Origin: Anaerolineae bacterium
Lineage (GTDB): Bacteria; Chloroflexota; Anaerolineae; E26-bin7
DNA: 6,987 nucleotides
Assembly: GCA_029933115.1 (NCBI GenBank)
Contig: JAOZOT010000117.1
Location: forward strand, 1 to 6,987
Direction of reading: 5' to 3'
The translations under genes were made by a program, and so were the position numbers. Of this stretch, positions 1 through 6,181 are shown piece after piece. Within the stretch, counting starts at the first letter, position 1. Each line of letters begins with the position of its first letter. The notes beneath the pieces were generated by a model. The model searched no databases, was not told the origin of the DNA, and was given only the letters and a program-made list of their open reading frames with translations.

Positions 1-3
1 TTA

Positions 4-28
4 GCGACTCAAGTCGCCACTACGAGCA
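4..28 (+). repeat. REP-like palindromic repeat, copy A
   Basis: This 25-base unit begins with a perfect hairpin, GCGACT-CA-AGTCGC (4-9 with 12-17), followed by the tail CACTACGAGCA. A second unit at 103-127 matches it at 20 of 25 positions. The stem pair A7:T14 in this copy corresponds to G106:C113 in the other, so the hairpin is kept by a compensatory change. The unit lies downstream of the last gene of the operon. No T-run follows it, so I do not call it a rho-independent terminator. Similar short dispersed palindromes are common in intergenic DNA of many bacteria, and their mobility would depend on a RAYT-type transposase, which is not in the window. Confidence 0.6.
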
Positions 29-76
29 TTTTTCAGACACGCTGTCAGGCCGACTTTAACGGCGAGAGGTGGTGGG

Positions 77-98
77 TCGTAGTGGTGACTTCAGTATC
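77..98 (-). repeat. REP-like palindromic repeat, copy C (inverted)
   Basis: The reverse complement of this stretch matches copy A (4-25) at 18 of 22 positions, including the shared tail CCACTACGA. Its small internal stem is degraded to ACT-GA-AGT. It faces copy B head to head, which creates a longer hairpin between 77-95 and 106-124. Confidence 0.55.
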
Positions 99-102
99 TT
101 GA

Positions 103-127
103 ACGGCTGAAGCCGCCGCTACGAGCA
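103..127 (+). repeat. REP-like palindromic repeat, copy B
   Basis: The unit contains the stem CGGCT-GA-AGCCG (104-108 with 111-115) and ends in the tail CTACGAGCA, identical to that of copy A. Together with copy C it forms an inverted pair spanning 77-124. As plus-strand RNA this folds into a 19-position stem with one mismatch (88/113), three G-U pairs (83/118, 86/115, 95/106) and a 10-nt loop. The arrangement resembles a paired REP (BIME-like) element. The rest of 1-201 holds no gene I can support; the short plus-strand frame at 155-352 mostly runs antisense into the last gene and is not convincing. Confidence 0.6.
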
Positions 128-201
128 GAAACGCCGCTGCCCGGTCATGTTAAGGTGCGACTCATCGGCAACATTCAGGCCGACCTGTGGGAGCTGCCTC
201 A

Positions 202-1230
202 TCACCCCGACTTTCCTCTCTCAACTATCTCCAAGCAGAGCTCGAGGTCGCACAGCGCATCTTCCGCGGTCGTGCGCGGCCGGTCACGGCCGGTGATGCA
301 GCGCAGAAAATGCACCAACTCTTCTACAAATGACTCTTTGTATTCCAGGTGAGGCGTTGTGACGCCGCCGGGGGTGGAAATCTTTAGCTCTGTGGGTTGC
401 CGGAACAAGAGAGGCGCCGCCAGAGACAGGTCCAGCCGGCCATCACGGCAATGCACTGCCAGCGTGCAGTCAAAGGGGCTGCCGGGAGGGTTCATCAGGC
501 CTACCTCGAAGAAAACACGCGCTCGTTCAAACTCGACCAGAGCCAGGCGCGGCATGTCGTTGCTGGCGTAGAGGACCGCTTTCGCCTCGCCGAACAGCCC
601 CCGCGCCATGTTGACCTCATGTATCCAGCCTTCAACCCATTCCAACTCTGCCGGGAAGCTCTTGCCATCTCGACTCTGCCCTTCTGGCGGAGACCCAGGA
701 GGGCGCGGCTCTTCGTCCAGGGATATTTCGCCCAGAGTCTTTGCTCCGGCCCGCCACAGCCCGCCAAAGCTGTGAATCCGAGCGTAACGCGTATCTCCCA
801 GTTCTCCCGAACGGAGTATGGCCTCCGCATACAGATAAGCCGGATCGTAGCGATTGTTGTAGCCAATGACCATGATAGCCCCGCTGCGCCGGCGAGCTTC
901 TACGATTTCGCGCCCTTTCTCCAGAGTGACCTCCAACGGTTTCTCCAGGAAAACCGGGATACCACGCTCCAGCACAGGGAGGCACGTCGCGGCGTGATAC
1001 ATGCGCGGTGTGGCAATCAGCACGCCGTCCAGCTCCGGCTCACCGGCCACCAGGGCCTCACTGCTTTCGTACACACGCGGAATGTTGTAGGCTGCAGCGA
1101 CCCGCCGGGCTACCTCGACATCCACATCGGCAATAGCAACCGGCCGGACGCCGCCGATCTGTAGCAGGTTCGGCAGGTGCGCCATCTGCATCATGCGGCC
1201 CGCCCCGACCAGACCGATTTTCAAGGTCAC
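202..1230 (-). CDS. Gfo/Idh/MocA family oxidoreductase (divergent)
   Basis: Predicted cytosolic NAD(P)-dependent dehydrogenase of 342 residues, within the usual family length, probably acting on a hydroxyl of a sugar, cyclitol or derivative. The N-terminal Rossmann domain shows GAGRMM at residues 9-14, an acidic strand-2 end (IADVD, 33-37) and the family EKP motif at 96-98. The C-terminal alpha/beta domain is less typical. The motif normally read as Asp-x3-His-x2-Asp appears as E200-x3-H204-x2-N207. A Pro/Gly/Arg-rich insertion sits at about 172-197. The putative catalytic His is therefore kept while its acidic partners differ, suggesting an unusual substrate or a sugar-binding, non-classical role. 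The start is a GTG at 1230 that overlaps the TGA of the preceding gene (GTGA) and has a GAGGAGG ribosome site just upstream, so translation is probably coupled. This is the last gene of the unit. The family is secure; the substrate is unknown. Confidence 0.9.
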   Translation of the reverse strand: MTLKIGLVGAGRMMQMAHLPNLLQIGGVRPVAIADVDVEVARRVAAAYNIPRVYESSEALVAGEPELDGVLIATPRMYHAATCLPVLERGIPVFLEKPLEVTLEKGREIVEARRRSGAIMVIGYNNRYDPAYLYAEAILRSGELGDTRYARIHSFGGLWRAGAKTLGEISLDEEPRPPGSPPEGQSRDGKSFPAELEWVEGWIHEVNMARGLFGEAKAVLYASNDMPRLALVEFERARVFFEVGLMNPPGSPFDCTLAVHCRDGRLDLSLAAPLLFRQPTELKISTPGGVTTPHLEYKESFVEELVHFLRCITGRDRPRTTAEDALCDLELCLEIVERGKSG

Positions 1231-2063
1231 TTCGCCCCTCCTCTTTCCCAGGGTACCCGGGCCAACAATGCTTCCAGATACTCCATGCTGTGCACCGCCA
1301 GGTCAGGATCGTGGTCCCAGTATTCCTGTCGGAACACTTCGACTATGACGTAGCCTGCAAATCCTTGGTCGCGCGGGAGGCGCAGCATTTCCGCAGCGGG
1401 CAGGACTCCCAGGGTCGGATAGAGTCGCATGAGATGGTCCAGGTCCTTCCTGGGCACGTCCTCACAGTCACTGACGTGTATCGCCCCCAGCCGTTCGACC
1501 GGTGTGGCGGCAATCTCTTCCAGGCTGACGCCGGATTGGTAGTAGTGAAAGACGTCGAAGAGGAGTTTCAGGTTGGGGCAACCCGCACCTTCGATTATCT
1601 CCATTGCCTCCATCGGCCCCGGCACGACCGGGTGCAGGCCGAGGGGCTCCAGGAAAAGGTCCACCCCCTGGTCCGCCGCGATGGCCGCCATGATCCTGGC
1701 TTCCTCCGTCGCCAGGCGGAGCAACTCGGCTTTGGGCGTTCCGGCCGGGGGATTACGGGCTGCGCAGACGGCGATGGCGGTTGCGCCCAGGCCGGCCGCC
1801 AGGCGCACCATTTCTCGCACGGCCTTCACCCGCTCGGCCTGCTGCCCATCACCGTAGCCGAGGTATACAAAGCAGAGGCCCGCCGGCTCTATGTGATGAG
1901 AGGCCAGGAGGTCCACCAGTTCGGCCATTTCGTGCTCGGCCAGGTATTGCTCCAGCTTGTCCCGCCAGATCTCCAGTCCCTCGAATCCTGCCGCTGAGGC
2001 CGCGGCGATCTGCACCTCCAGGGGCCACGGGTGCATCGTCGCGCCATTGATGCCGACTTTCAT
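1227..2063 (-). CDS. Sugar phosphate isomerase/epimerase family TIM-barrel protein
   Basis: 278-residue protein of the xylose-isomerase-like TIM-barrel (AP endonuclease 2) superfamily, which includes IolE/IolI-type and ketose 3-epimerase enzymes. It is expected to isomerise, epimerise or dehydrate a keto-sugar or keto-cyclitol in the cytosol using a divalent metal. The usual metal-site residues are visible at the barrel strand ends: E139 (LFLEPL), D170 and H173 (LLFDVFHYY), H196 (IHVSD) and E242 (IVEVF). The N-terminus (MKVGINGATMHPWPL) is typical of the fold, and no signal peptide is present. The ATG at 2063 lies 9 nt after the upstream dehydrogenase stop, with AGGA about 8 nt ahead of it. 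Sitting between two Gfo/Idh/MocA genes, it probably works on the keto product of one of them, as in inositol-type pathways. The exact reaction cannot be told from sequence. Confidence 0.9.
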   Translation of the reverse strand: MKVGINGATMHPWPLEVQIAAASAAGFEGLEIWRDKLEQYLAEHEMAELVDLLASHHIEPAGLCFVYLGYGDGQQAERVKAVREMVRLAAGLGATAIAVCAARNPPAGTPKAELLRLATEEARIMAAIAADQGVDLFLEPLGLHPVVPGPMEAMEIIEGAGCPNLKLLFDVFHYYQSGVSLEEIAATPVERLGAIHVSDCEDVPRKDLDHLMRLYPTLGVLPAAEMLRLPRDQGFAGYVIVEVFRQEYWDHDPDLAVHSMEYLEALLARVPWERGGAK

Positions 2064-2072
2064 CGTATAATC

Positions 2073-3071
2073 CTACAGCGTGATGACCTGGCCGGTCTCT
2101 GCACTCTTATAGGCGGCGTCTATCACGCGCATATTGACCAGCCCTTCCGCTCCGCCTGGGTTCGGTTGCTTGCCTTCTCGAATGCACTCCAGAAAGTGGG
2201 ACATTTGAGGGACGAACTTGTCCCGTTTGTCGCGTTTTTCCACCGGTGGGAGGTCGGAGTCAATCCTTTCTACAGAGTTGTCGGCCCTGGGGATCTCCAG
2301 GTAGGAAGGAAATATCCGTCCAAAGCCGATGGTGCCGTAAAGCTGGGTAGCGGCCTGCGGTCCATCGGCGTGGGGCTGCCACCAACCGGCCTCGATGTAC
2401 GAAGTTGTACCCTGATCCCAATTCACGATGATGACGCCGGTATCGTCCACGTCGAAATCGTTGTAATAGGTGCCAATCCGGGCGTACACGCTCACCGGCC
2501 GGGGGGCGCCGAGCAAGAAGCGAACGGTGTCCAGGGCGTGGATGCCCATGTCGGCCACAGCACCGCCACCGGCAAATTTTCTCTGCGTGAACCACCCTTC
2601 TGGGCCGTGGTGGACGTGCAGACAATACCCCTTGGTGCGGACGATTTTACCCAGCCGGCCCGCCGCCACCTGCTCACGCAACCACCTGACCTCCGGGTCA
2701 AACCGCCAGACGTGGCCCACCATGAGCAGCGCCCCCGATTTCCGGCCGGCGGCCAGCATGGCCTCGGCTTCGGCCGCGTTCATGGCCATGGGCTTCTCGA
2801 CCAGCACGTGCACGCCCGCTTCGAGAGCAGCGATGGTCTGCGGGGCGTGCAAGTAATTGGGTGTACAAACGACGAGGGCGTCCACGTCGCCGTCCTTCAG
2901 CAGGCTCTCCACATCGGGATACTGACGTGGAATCCCGAACTCGGCGGCAAAGGCGGCCATAGACTCTGGGCGATGATTGACGACGGCTTCCAGGGTGACG
3001 CCCGGCAGCTTCTGCGCCGCACCGGCGTGGACTCCGGCGATGAGGCCGGTACCGGCGAAAGCGACTTTCAT
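2073..3071 (-). CDS. Gfo/Idh/MocA family NAD(P)-dependent oxidoreductase
   Basis: 332-residue dehydrogenase with all classical features of the family. It has a Rossmann motif GTGLIA at residues 7-12, the strand motif VVCTPNYLHA near 67-76, EKP at 92-94, and the central GGG-x3-D-x3-H motif (G168-G170, D174, H178, D181) carrying the expected catalytic His and its Asp partner. Known members oxidise inositols, sugars, sugar nucleotides or inosamines (MocA). This copy looks catalytically complete, unlike its divergent paralogue at the end of the operon. The ATG at 3071 follows the stop of the small upstream gene by 5 nt, and GTAGGA overlapping that stop supplies the ribosome site, which fixes the start well. 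I infer that this enzyme makes a keto intermediate used by the adjacent isomerase/epimerase. Substrate and cofactor preference are not determinable here. Confidence 0.93.
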   Translation of the reverse strand: MKVAFAGTGLIAGVHAGAAQKLPGVTLEAVVNHRPESMAAFAAEFGIPRQYPDVESLLKDGDVDALVVCTPNYLHAPQTIAALEAGVHVLVEKPMAMNAAEAEAMLAAGRKSGALLMVGHVWRFDPEVRWLREQVAAGRLGKIVRTKGYCLHVHHGPEGWFTQRKFAGGGAVADMGIHALDTVRFLLGAPRPVSVYARIGTYYNDFDVDDTGVIIVNWDQGTTSYIEAGWWQPHADGPQAATQLYGTIGFGRIFPSYLEIPRADNSVERIDSDLPPVEKRDKRDKFVPQMSHFLECIREGKQPNPGGAEGLVNMRVIDAAYKSAETGQVITL

Positions 3072-3076
3072 CGGTC

Positions 3077-3331
3077 CTACCCCACGCTCTGTTCTCGGCC
3101 GCCTTCCCTGGCCCGCTTTTGCTTGAAGTAGAGATAGGGCAAAAGCAGCACAAAGGAAATCACCGAGGGATTGAGGGCAGCTTTGATCATGCCGACCGCA
3201 TCCTGCGCCGACATCTCCACTTCCACCGGCATGGACTTTGTGGGGTCACTCTTGATCAAGAGCACATCCCCTTCTCGCTGCATAGAACCCAATACAAAAT
3301 CCAGCCTGACCAGCTTGGTATAAACTTTCAT
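3077..3331 (-). CDS. Small hypothetical protein with one hydrophobic segment
   Basis: 84-residue protein I do not recognise. Residues 1-50 are a polar, strand-like region with SMQREGDVLLIKSD (16-29), a Met/Pro turn (SMPVEVEMS) and AQDAVGMIK (42-50). Residues 54-69 (NPSVISFVLLLPYLYF) form one short hydrophobic stretch, followed at once by a basic tail (KQKRAR, 70-75). No signal peptide is evident. It may be a small C-terminally anchored or membrane-associated protein, although 16 residues is short for a full span. It is very likely a real gene: its ATG overlaps the amidase stop (TAATG), AGGAAGGG precedes it, and the next gene starts 5 nt after its TAG using a ribosome site inside its end. The tight coupling suggests a role with the amidase or flavoprotein, for example as a subunit or membrane anchor; this is inference only. 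Confidence 0.75.
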   Translation of the reverse strand: MKVYTKLVRLDFVLGSMQREGDVLLIKSDPTKSMPVEVEMSAQDAVGMIKAALNPSVISFVLLLPYLYFKQKRAREGGREQSVG

Positions 3332-4482
3332 TATCCCTTCCTCAAACGGCCCGTCTCCTGGGCATATTTGACACGCTTTTCCAGCAAGCCGGGCATGTCC
3401 TCGGGTTCGTACCCATAAGGAGGCGTAAATTGCCCTCGCTCATACAGGCCAGCCATGGCTACCTTGGCCCCTTCCACCTTGTCGGCCAGCGTGCGGGGTG
3501 GTTTGCCCGGCGGGAACAAGTTGGGTGGATATATGGTCTGCTCATACATCTCGCGGAAGCCTTCGGTGCGCACGTCAATCCACATGTTGTGATTGGCGAT
3601 GGTGCGGTGCTCGCGCAAGGCTTCGATATCAATGGTTGCCCCGATGATCTGCTCGGCGGGATAGGAGGCCTGGCGCAGAATCATCCCCGTGTAGTCTATG
3701 ATCAACGAGTGACCAGGGCAGAAGGCCCTGGGATAATAGTCGTAGTGCACAACCCCCCAGTTAGACCCCAGGAGGTAGCACATATTATCATGAGCACGGG
3801 TGCGCCTGGTAAACGTCCAAAAGTCCCACGGCCGGCTGACGCCTTCGACCTCCTGGAGGGCCACCGGGTGACAGATCACCTCGCAGCCGTTGAAAGCCAA
3901 CGCCCTGGAAACTTCGGGGGTGGCTCCATCGTGACAGGTCATGCAGCCCAGCTTGCCGATTTCGGTGTCCACTACCGGGAAACGGGTCTTGATGTCGTCA
4001 CCAAAGACCCTGGAGTAATCTTCCATCATGTCGTGCGGGCTGGTGCCCAGACCAATGGTGGCAGGGATATGCCACTTGTGGTACTTGAGAATGACTTCTC
4101 CGGTCGGCCCGATGATAAAGGCCGTGTTGAACCAGCGGTCGGGAAATTCGGGCACCAGTTCGACAACCCCGCCACCGGCGATGAAAACGCCGTATTCTTT
4201 GGCCTTCTCAGCCAGAACGTCGGTTTCCGGACCGGGAATGGTGATCGCTTTTTTCATGAACTCTTTGAGGCTATCCTCACCCTTGCCGGGTGTGGTCACG
4301 CCCTGCAAAAAGTATTCGGGGAAAACGATCAGGCGGACCGGTAACTCGTAGAAATAGCCCACCCCAAAGTCAATCAAGTGGCAGTAGCGATCCAGGTTCT
4401 TGTAAATATCATCCCGCGTCCTGGCCACGGTGACTTCTGGCTGGACAACCAGTGCTGTGTATTTTTCCACCTTTTCTCTCAT
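3331..4482 (-). CDS. Carbon-nitrogen hydrolase, aliphatic amidase/formamidase-like
   Basis: Nitrilase-superfamily enzyme, expected to hydrolyse an amide to acid plus ammonia in the cytosol. From the ATG at 4482 it has 383 residues. The Glu-Lys-Cys triad is visible: E56 in FPEYF, K136 in HKWHIP and C183 in MTCHDG. The segment CHDG-xx-PEV and the following region resemble the AmiE/AmiF branch (family knowledge: AmiF uses E60, K133, C166 and D168), with D185 matching the last. It is longer than those roughly 340-residue enzymes, having an extended Pro-rich C-terminal part. I chose ATG 4482 because AAGGA (4490-4494) sits 7 nt upstream and the domain begins a few residues later (TALVVQP). An in-frame TTG at 4560 would add 26 residues, but they would be encoded across a strong hairpin and lack a good ribosome site. 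The stop overlaps the next start. The class is secure; the substrate is unknown. Confidence 0.9.
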   Translation of the reverse strand: MREKVEKYTALVVQPEVTVARTRDDIYKNLDRYCHLIDFGVGYFYELPVRLIVFPEYFLQGVTTPGKGEDSLKEFMKKAITIPGPETDVLAEKAKEYGVFIAGGGVVELVPEFPDRWFNTAFIIGPTGEVILKYHKWHIPATIGLGTSPHDMMEDYSRVFGDDIKTRFPVVDTEIGKLGCMTCHDGATPEVSRALAFNGCEVICHPVALQEVEGVSRPWDFWTFTRRTRAHDNMCYLLGSNWGVVHYDYYPRAFCPGHSLIIDYTGMILRQASYPAEQIIGATIDIEALREHRTIANHNMWIDVRTEGFREMYEQTIYPPNLFPPGKPPRTLADKVEGAKVAMAGLYERGQFTPPYGYEPEDMPGLLEKRVKYAQETGRLRKG

Positions 4483-4489
4483 GGCTTCG

Positions 4490-4494
4490 TCCTT
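4490..4494 (-). promoter_or_regulatory. Ribosome binding site of the amidase gene
   Basis: AAGGA lies 7 nt ahead of the ATG at 4480-4482. It is the best ribosome site near the gene's 5' end and favours that ATG over the in-frame TTG at 4560, which has only a weak AAGAAGAAG stretch some distance upstream. Confidence 0.6.
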
Positions 4495-4523
4495 CAGTTT
4501 TATGTCAAATGCTGGGAGGGTAT

Positions 4524-4546
4524 CCCCGGCCCCCGGGAGGCCGGGG
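4524..4546 (-). other. GC-rich intercistronic hairpin
   Basis: A perfect 8-bp inverted repeat, CCCCGGCC/GGCCGGGG (4524-4531 with 4539-4546), encloses a 7-nt loop. It lies between the flavoprotein stop (4553) and the preferred amidase start (4482). No T-run follows on the minus strand, so it does not look like an intrinsic terminator. A role in mRNA processing, stability or partial attenuation between the two cistrons is plausible but is inference. Confidence 0.65.
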
Positions 4547-4552
4547 CTCCAT

Positions 4553-6136
4553 TTATCCAAGGCGGCGCTTCTTCTTCAGGCCCAGGTCCTCCAGGATCAC
4601 CCCTGCGGTAATCGTCCCGGCCCCGGCGATGGCTCCGCCGGGGTGACAGTGGGGGCCGGTCATGTATAGCTTCTTGATGGGGGTTTTGTACTGTGACCAG
4701 CCGGCAAAGGGCCTGAAGTAGCCAGACTGGTACAATTTCATCGCCCCTCCCGTGGTTGAGCCCTTGACAAAACAAGGGTTGTCCCTCTCTATGCTCGGCC
4801 CGGTATCAATGTAGGCCGCCAGAATGTTGTCGTCCGTCATGTTGGTCGTGTATTCTCGGAGCTTGGGCAACTCGACGTTGTTGACATAGTCCTCCCCGAT
4901 GTCCTCCCAGCTTTCCCCGCTGGCCAGCTTCATGGGCACAAAGGTATCCATAATCAGGGTGTGCTTGCCTTCGGGCGCCCGCGTAGGATCCACCTTCGTC
5001 CAACAGGCAACCCACAGGAACGGGTTGCTTGGCGGGAGGCCCATGGAGATCTCGGCCCACTGCTTTATGATGTCTTCCACCGAGCCGAATATCCTTTGGA
5101 AAGGAGTGTGGTTCATTTCCTCGCTGCAACGATACTTAGGTGGCTCGTTGAGGGCGTAATGAGCGCGCACAATGGTGAAACTACCCCAATTGTAGTTCCT
5201 GACCTTGCGCAAGAACTTTTCTTCCAGGATGCCCTCTTCGACCATGTCCAGGAAGGTGTGGGTGGGGTCAATATTGCTGACCACCGCCTTGCCGGCGGTG
5301 AACTTGCGTCCGTCGGCCAGCTCAATCCCCTTCGCCTCTCCATCTTCAACGATAAACTTTTCCACAGGGGAGCTGACCATCACCTTCCCATCGTGGGCTT
5401 CGATTAACCTGGCCAGGGCGTAGGGAAGCTCGGCGGTGCCTCCCACCGGGATGGACTCGCCGTATACGTGAATAGCGGGGATCATGATATAGAACAATTG
5501 CCCCCGTCCTTCCTGCTCCGGTGAGATCCCAGGCGCTGTGGCCCAGCCGAGGATGAAGGAGCGCACGTAAGGGTTCTCAAAGTTCTCAAGGGTGAAATCC
5601 AGCGGGCTCATCTGATAGTTGCGCAACATCTCCAGCCCGGCCTCGGTGCTGGCCATGGCCCCTTCCAGAAGGCCGGGAGGGGTGGGAGGGGAGAACATCT
5701 GAGAGACAAACCCATCCTTGATGTCCACAAAGCCATCGTAGATTTCACGATACCGCCTGGCGTCCTTCTCCGAGTATTGGGCAATGCTGGCACATGTCTT
5801 GTCTATGTCCTTATAAACAATGATGCCTGGCCCCTCGTGGTAGGGATGTCCGGTGATGTGGTCCTCGGCGTACACGTACTTGAGGCCATATTGTTCAAGT
5901 TCTGGCAACAACTTGACGAATTCGGCGTTGGCGTGAATCCAAACGTGCGAAGAACCATACATATCGTGCTTGAAGCCGGGCAAAGTCACTTCCCGGGTGA
6001 CAACGCCTCCGCCAAGCCAGGGGTTCCTCTCCACCACCAGGACTTTTAGCCCGGCCTTGGCCAAAACGGCGCCACAGACCAGGCCGTTGTGGCCGCCACC
6101 TGCCACAATGATGTCGTAATCTGCCACTCTCACCAC
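4553..6136 (-). CDS. NAD(P)/FAD-dependent oxidoreductase, CrtI/PYROXD2-like
   Basis: About 527-residue flavoprotein of the phytoene-desaturase/amine-oxidase superfamily. The FAD Rossmann motif GGGHNG is at residues 13-18, an acidic strand-2 residue at E36 (VVERN) and LGGG at 41-44. A second FAD-contacting stretch, with VGGTAELPYALARLI, lies at about 231-245. The C-terminal signature YMTGPHCHPGGAIAGAG falls at about 491-507, followed by a basic tail (KKKRR). This layout fits the PYROXD2-like branch, whose substrates are mostly unknown. No carotenoid gene is nearby, so phytoene desaturation is unlikely; an amine, amino-sugar or lipid-like substrate is possible. The start is one of three close GTG codons (6136, 6133, 6127): AAGGA at 6142-6146 suits 6136 and AAGGA at 6137-6141 suits 6127. 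It follows the regulator gene by 45 nt, and the next gene codes for an amidase. The family is confident; the reaction is not. Confidence 0.9.
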   Translation of the reverse strand: MVRVADYDIIVAGGGHNGLVCGAVLAKAGLKVLVVERNPWLGGGVVTREVTLPGFKHDMYGSSHVWIHANAEFVKLLPELEQYGLKYVYAEDHITGHPYHEGPGIIVYKDIDKTCASIAQYSEKDARRYREIYDGFVDIKDGFVSQMFSPPTPPGLLEGAMASTEAGLEMLRNYQMSPLDFTLENFENPYVRSFILGWATAPGISPEQEGRGQLFYIMIPAIHVYGESIPVGGTAELPYALARLIEAHDGKVMVSSPVEKFIVEDGEAKGIELADGRKFTAGKAVVSNIDPTHTFLDMVEEGILEEKFLRKVRNYNWGSFTIVRAHYALNEPPKYRCSEEMNHTPFQRIFGSVEDIIKQWAEISMGLPPSNPFLWVACWTKVDPTRAPEGKHTLIMDTFVPMKLASGESWEDIGEDYVNNVELPKLREYTTNMTDDNILAAYIDTGPSIERDNPCFVKGSTTGGAMKLYQSGYFRPFAGWSQYKTPIKKLYMTGPHCHPGGAIAGAGTITAGVILEDLGLKKKRRLG

Positions 6137-6146
6137 TCCTTTCCTT
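6137..6146 (-). promoter_or_regulatory. Tandem ribosome binding sites of the flavoprotein gene
   Basis: Two AAGGA copies lie back to back (AAGGAAAGGA on the minus strand). The upstream one is 5 nt from the GTG at 6136; the downstream one abuts that GTG and is 9 nt from the GTG at 6127. The first few residues (MVRVADYD versus VADYD) therefore remain uncertain. Confidence 0.55.
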
Positions 6147-6181
6147 GATCTGTATTTTTCGAGCCAAGCTCTGCTGTGTCG

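Noticed and set aside
1..201. CRISPR array
   Set aside because: The repeats are few, in mixed orientation, unequal in spacing and diverged, unlike a CRISPR array.
397..1164. 255-residue open frame on the plus strand
   Set aside because: It is a mirror of the second Gfo/Idh/MocA gene with low-complexity composition and no family features.
2031..3131. 366-residue open frame on the plus strand
   Set aside because: It lies almost entirely antisense to a clear Gfo/Idh/MocA gene. Its His/Gly/Val-rich translation shows no domain and is a typical mirror frame in GC-rich DNA.
3430..4344. 304-residue open frame on the plus strand
   Set aside because: It is antisense to the amidase, whose Glu-Lys-Cys triad is intact. 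No recognisable motif or ribosome site supports it.
4524..4546. Rho-independent terminator after the flavoprotein gene
   Set aside because: The stem is strong, but no T-run follows on the minus strand and the downstream genes remain tightly spaced.
4553..6136. Phytoene desaturase (crtI) and carotenoid synthesis
   Set aside because: The fold is shared, but there are no carotenoid genes nearby, the neighbours are catabolic, and the signature fits the broader PYROXD2-like group.
6137..6181. Separate promoter or terminator between regulator and flavoprotein
   Set aside because: Only a 4-bp GAGC/GCTC stem and a short A-run are present, with no convincing -35/-10 pair.
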